From: Piromyces finnis
Lineage: Eukaryota; Neocallimastigomycota; Neocallimastigomycetes; Neocallimastigales; Neocallimastigaceae
Direction of reading: 5' to 3'
DNA length: 64,000 nucleotides
Assembly: GCA_002104945.1 (NCBI GenBank)
Contig: MCFH01000014.1
Coordinates: forward strand, 62,001-126,000
A program made the position numbers and the translations under genes. The notes below the pieces were generated by a model. That model was not told the DNA's origin. It made no database searches and saw only the letters and a program-made list of their open reading frames with translations. Numbering within the stretch: the first letter of the stretch is position 1; the number at the start of each line of letters is the position of its first letter. Below are positions 62,741 to 64,000 of the stretch, piece after piece.

Positions 62741-64000
62741 CTAATATTGTTTCAACTATAAAAATGAAATATAATATAAAAAGAAATATATAATTAATAA
62801 TTATTTTCAATCAAGTTAAGTTTTTAAACTATTTTAATTTTTTTTTTTTTTTTACTATTATTGTTATTTTTTAATGTTATATTTTTAATGACTTACTTGA
62901 TTAAAGTATTTATCTGAATTTTTTAATGTTCCATAAGGACTATAATTAATTGATTCAGTACCACTACCATTCATTCTAATTATTGGTTCTTGAGATAAGG
63001 TAAATCTACTAGATTCTTCAGAACTTCCATTATAAAAGGTATATTGGTTATTACTATATTGACTACTGTATGGTGGATTGCTACTAATTTTATAATTTCC
63101 TTGAGACATTGTATTAGTATCACCAGTTTTCTTGTAATATTGATTTGAACTATTTCCGGTATTTCCAATAAATCCCATTTTTTCTTTTAAATCAATACGA
63201 ATAAATAATAAATCTAAAAGGAAAATTAAACCTAACGCTGCTTTGGCCCTCCATACAGTATTTTTTATACCCTTTAAAATAGGTGGAGCATATAAGAAAC
63301 ATACAATAGAACTTGCAAAGTAAATTAACGCAACTATTTTTATTTATTTTTTTTTTAAAAAAAAAAAAAAGAAAATATATACTATTATTAGTAAATCGAT
63401 CCAACAAAGAGTCAAAATCTAATTTTAAAAAAAAAAAAAAAAAATTGATATTCTTACCTAAAAACATTCTTGTTAGTGTACTAGTCAACATAGTAGAAAC
63501 AATATCTTTACTCATACTATTGTTATTGGATTGTTCAATAAATGTTTTTATAATTAAATACATAAATACCACTTCAACTAATGCTAATGGAAGAAACGTT
63601 AAACCTTGTAAATGTGATCCTGCACTACTGGTTCTACCTGCAACATTAGCCGCTGCAATGATAAATCTTACAATAATATTATAGACAAATAATCCTTTCA
63701 TAATATAATCCCAATATTTCTTTTTAAGTGCATTTACTACTGTTTGTAATTTTATATATGAAATATAAACATAGCCATATTCATTTAAATGCCAAAAGAT
63801 AGCTTCAAGCCATTTAATTTGTAAAACATAATCAAGTGTAAAGTATAATTTAAAAGTATCGAATAAACTTGTTAATGAAACAGCAATGAAACCATAAAAA
63901 GTAACACTTAATAAGTTTTTCCAAAGTTTTCCTTCCCCAATAACAATGTAGGTATATAATACTAAAATAAAACTTAAACTTGGACCATAATATTGTGTTT
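62741..64000 (-). CDS. Multi-pass membrane protein, 3' part
   Basis: The gene enters from beyond 64000. Minus-strand exons: 63458 to >64000, 62897-63335 and a putative terminal exon 62741-62755 (LKQY then stop). About seven hydrophobic segments are visible, for example YGPSLSFILVLYTYIVIG, LLSVTFYGFIAVSLTSLF, GLFVYNIIVRFIIAAANV, LPLALVEVVFMYLIIKTF, YFASSIVCFLYAPPI and AALGLIFLLDLLF. A cytosolic Asn/Ser/Tyr-rich C-terminal tail of about 110 residues follows. The last long exon ends CAA|GTAAGT, so reading through to the TAA at 62885 is less likely than splicing. The arrangement resembles a seven-helix receptor-like or transporter-like protein, but no family is recognised. Confidence 0.72.

Overview
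The window is eukaryotic, nuclear and extremely AT-rich. Intergenic DNA and introns are almost all A/T with long homopolymer runs. Genes are fungal in content: a Zn2-Cys6 transcription factor, a SOG2-type RAM-pathway protein, GPI-anchored CE4 (chitin deacetylase-type) enzymes and a proteasome beta-3 subunit. Codons end mostly in A/T, proteins carry Asn/Ser/Gln tracts, and introns are GT-AG. The best guess is an early-diverging fungus such as an anaerobic gut fungus (Neocallimastigomycota); this is inferred from composition and gene content, not from a match. Coordinates of multi-exon genes were assembled by hand from splice signals, reading phase and family motifs.

Layout. 1-1236 (+): 3' part of a MoaB/CinA-like molybdopterin-binding protein. 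2547-5151 (+): proteasome subunit beta-3, with 9-nt and 6-nt internal exons. 6711-11816 (-): a 1701-residue intronless membrane cyclic-nucleotide phosphodiesterase. 11817-18116: a long non-coding tract with one more GC-rich relic (about 16.86-17.2 kb). 18117-21764 (+): TRMT2A/Trm2-like tRNA m5U methyltransferase, 11 exons, two of its introns with U12-type signals, one of them AT-AC. 22661-26352 (-): SOG2 (LRR plus RAM domain), 7 exons. 30155-39904 (+): four tandem CE4 deacetylases. A fifth, inverted copy lies at 44239-45787 (-), and a 5'-truncated, stop-interrupted LINE (40848-about 43725, -) sits between. A SINE-like retroposon with tRNA-like boxes, a poly(A) tail and a perfect 13-bp target-site duplication lies at 32210-32824. 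47555-50023 (-): SAAL1-like armadillo protein. 53314-58133 (+): Zn2-Cys6 transcription factor. 59588-60017 (+): Cys-rich single-pass membrane protein, 5' end unresolved. 62741-64000 (-): part of a multi-pass membrane protein.

Functional links. The deacetylases (cell wall), the SOG2-like protein (RAM/NDR-kinase polarity and wall morphogenesis) and perhaps the membrane PDE relate to fungal wall and signalling biology. The others are housekeeping. There are no operons; genes are separated by 0.5-6 kb of A/T-rich DNA.

The most unusual observations are the two minor-spliceosome-type introns, the very small exons and start-codon-only exons, the SINE and its similarity to the nearby LINE, the loss of a metal-binding His in one deacetylase paralogue, and a long insertion splitting the catalytic domain of the phosphodiesterase.
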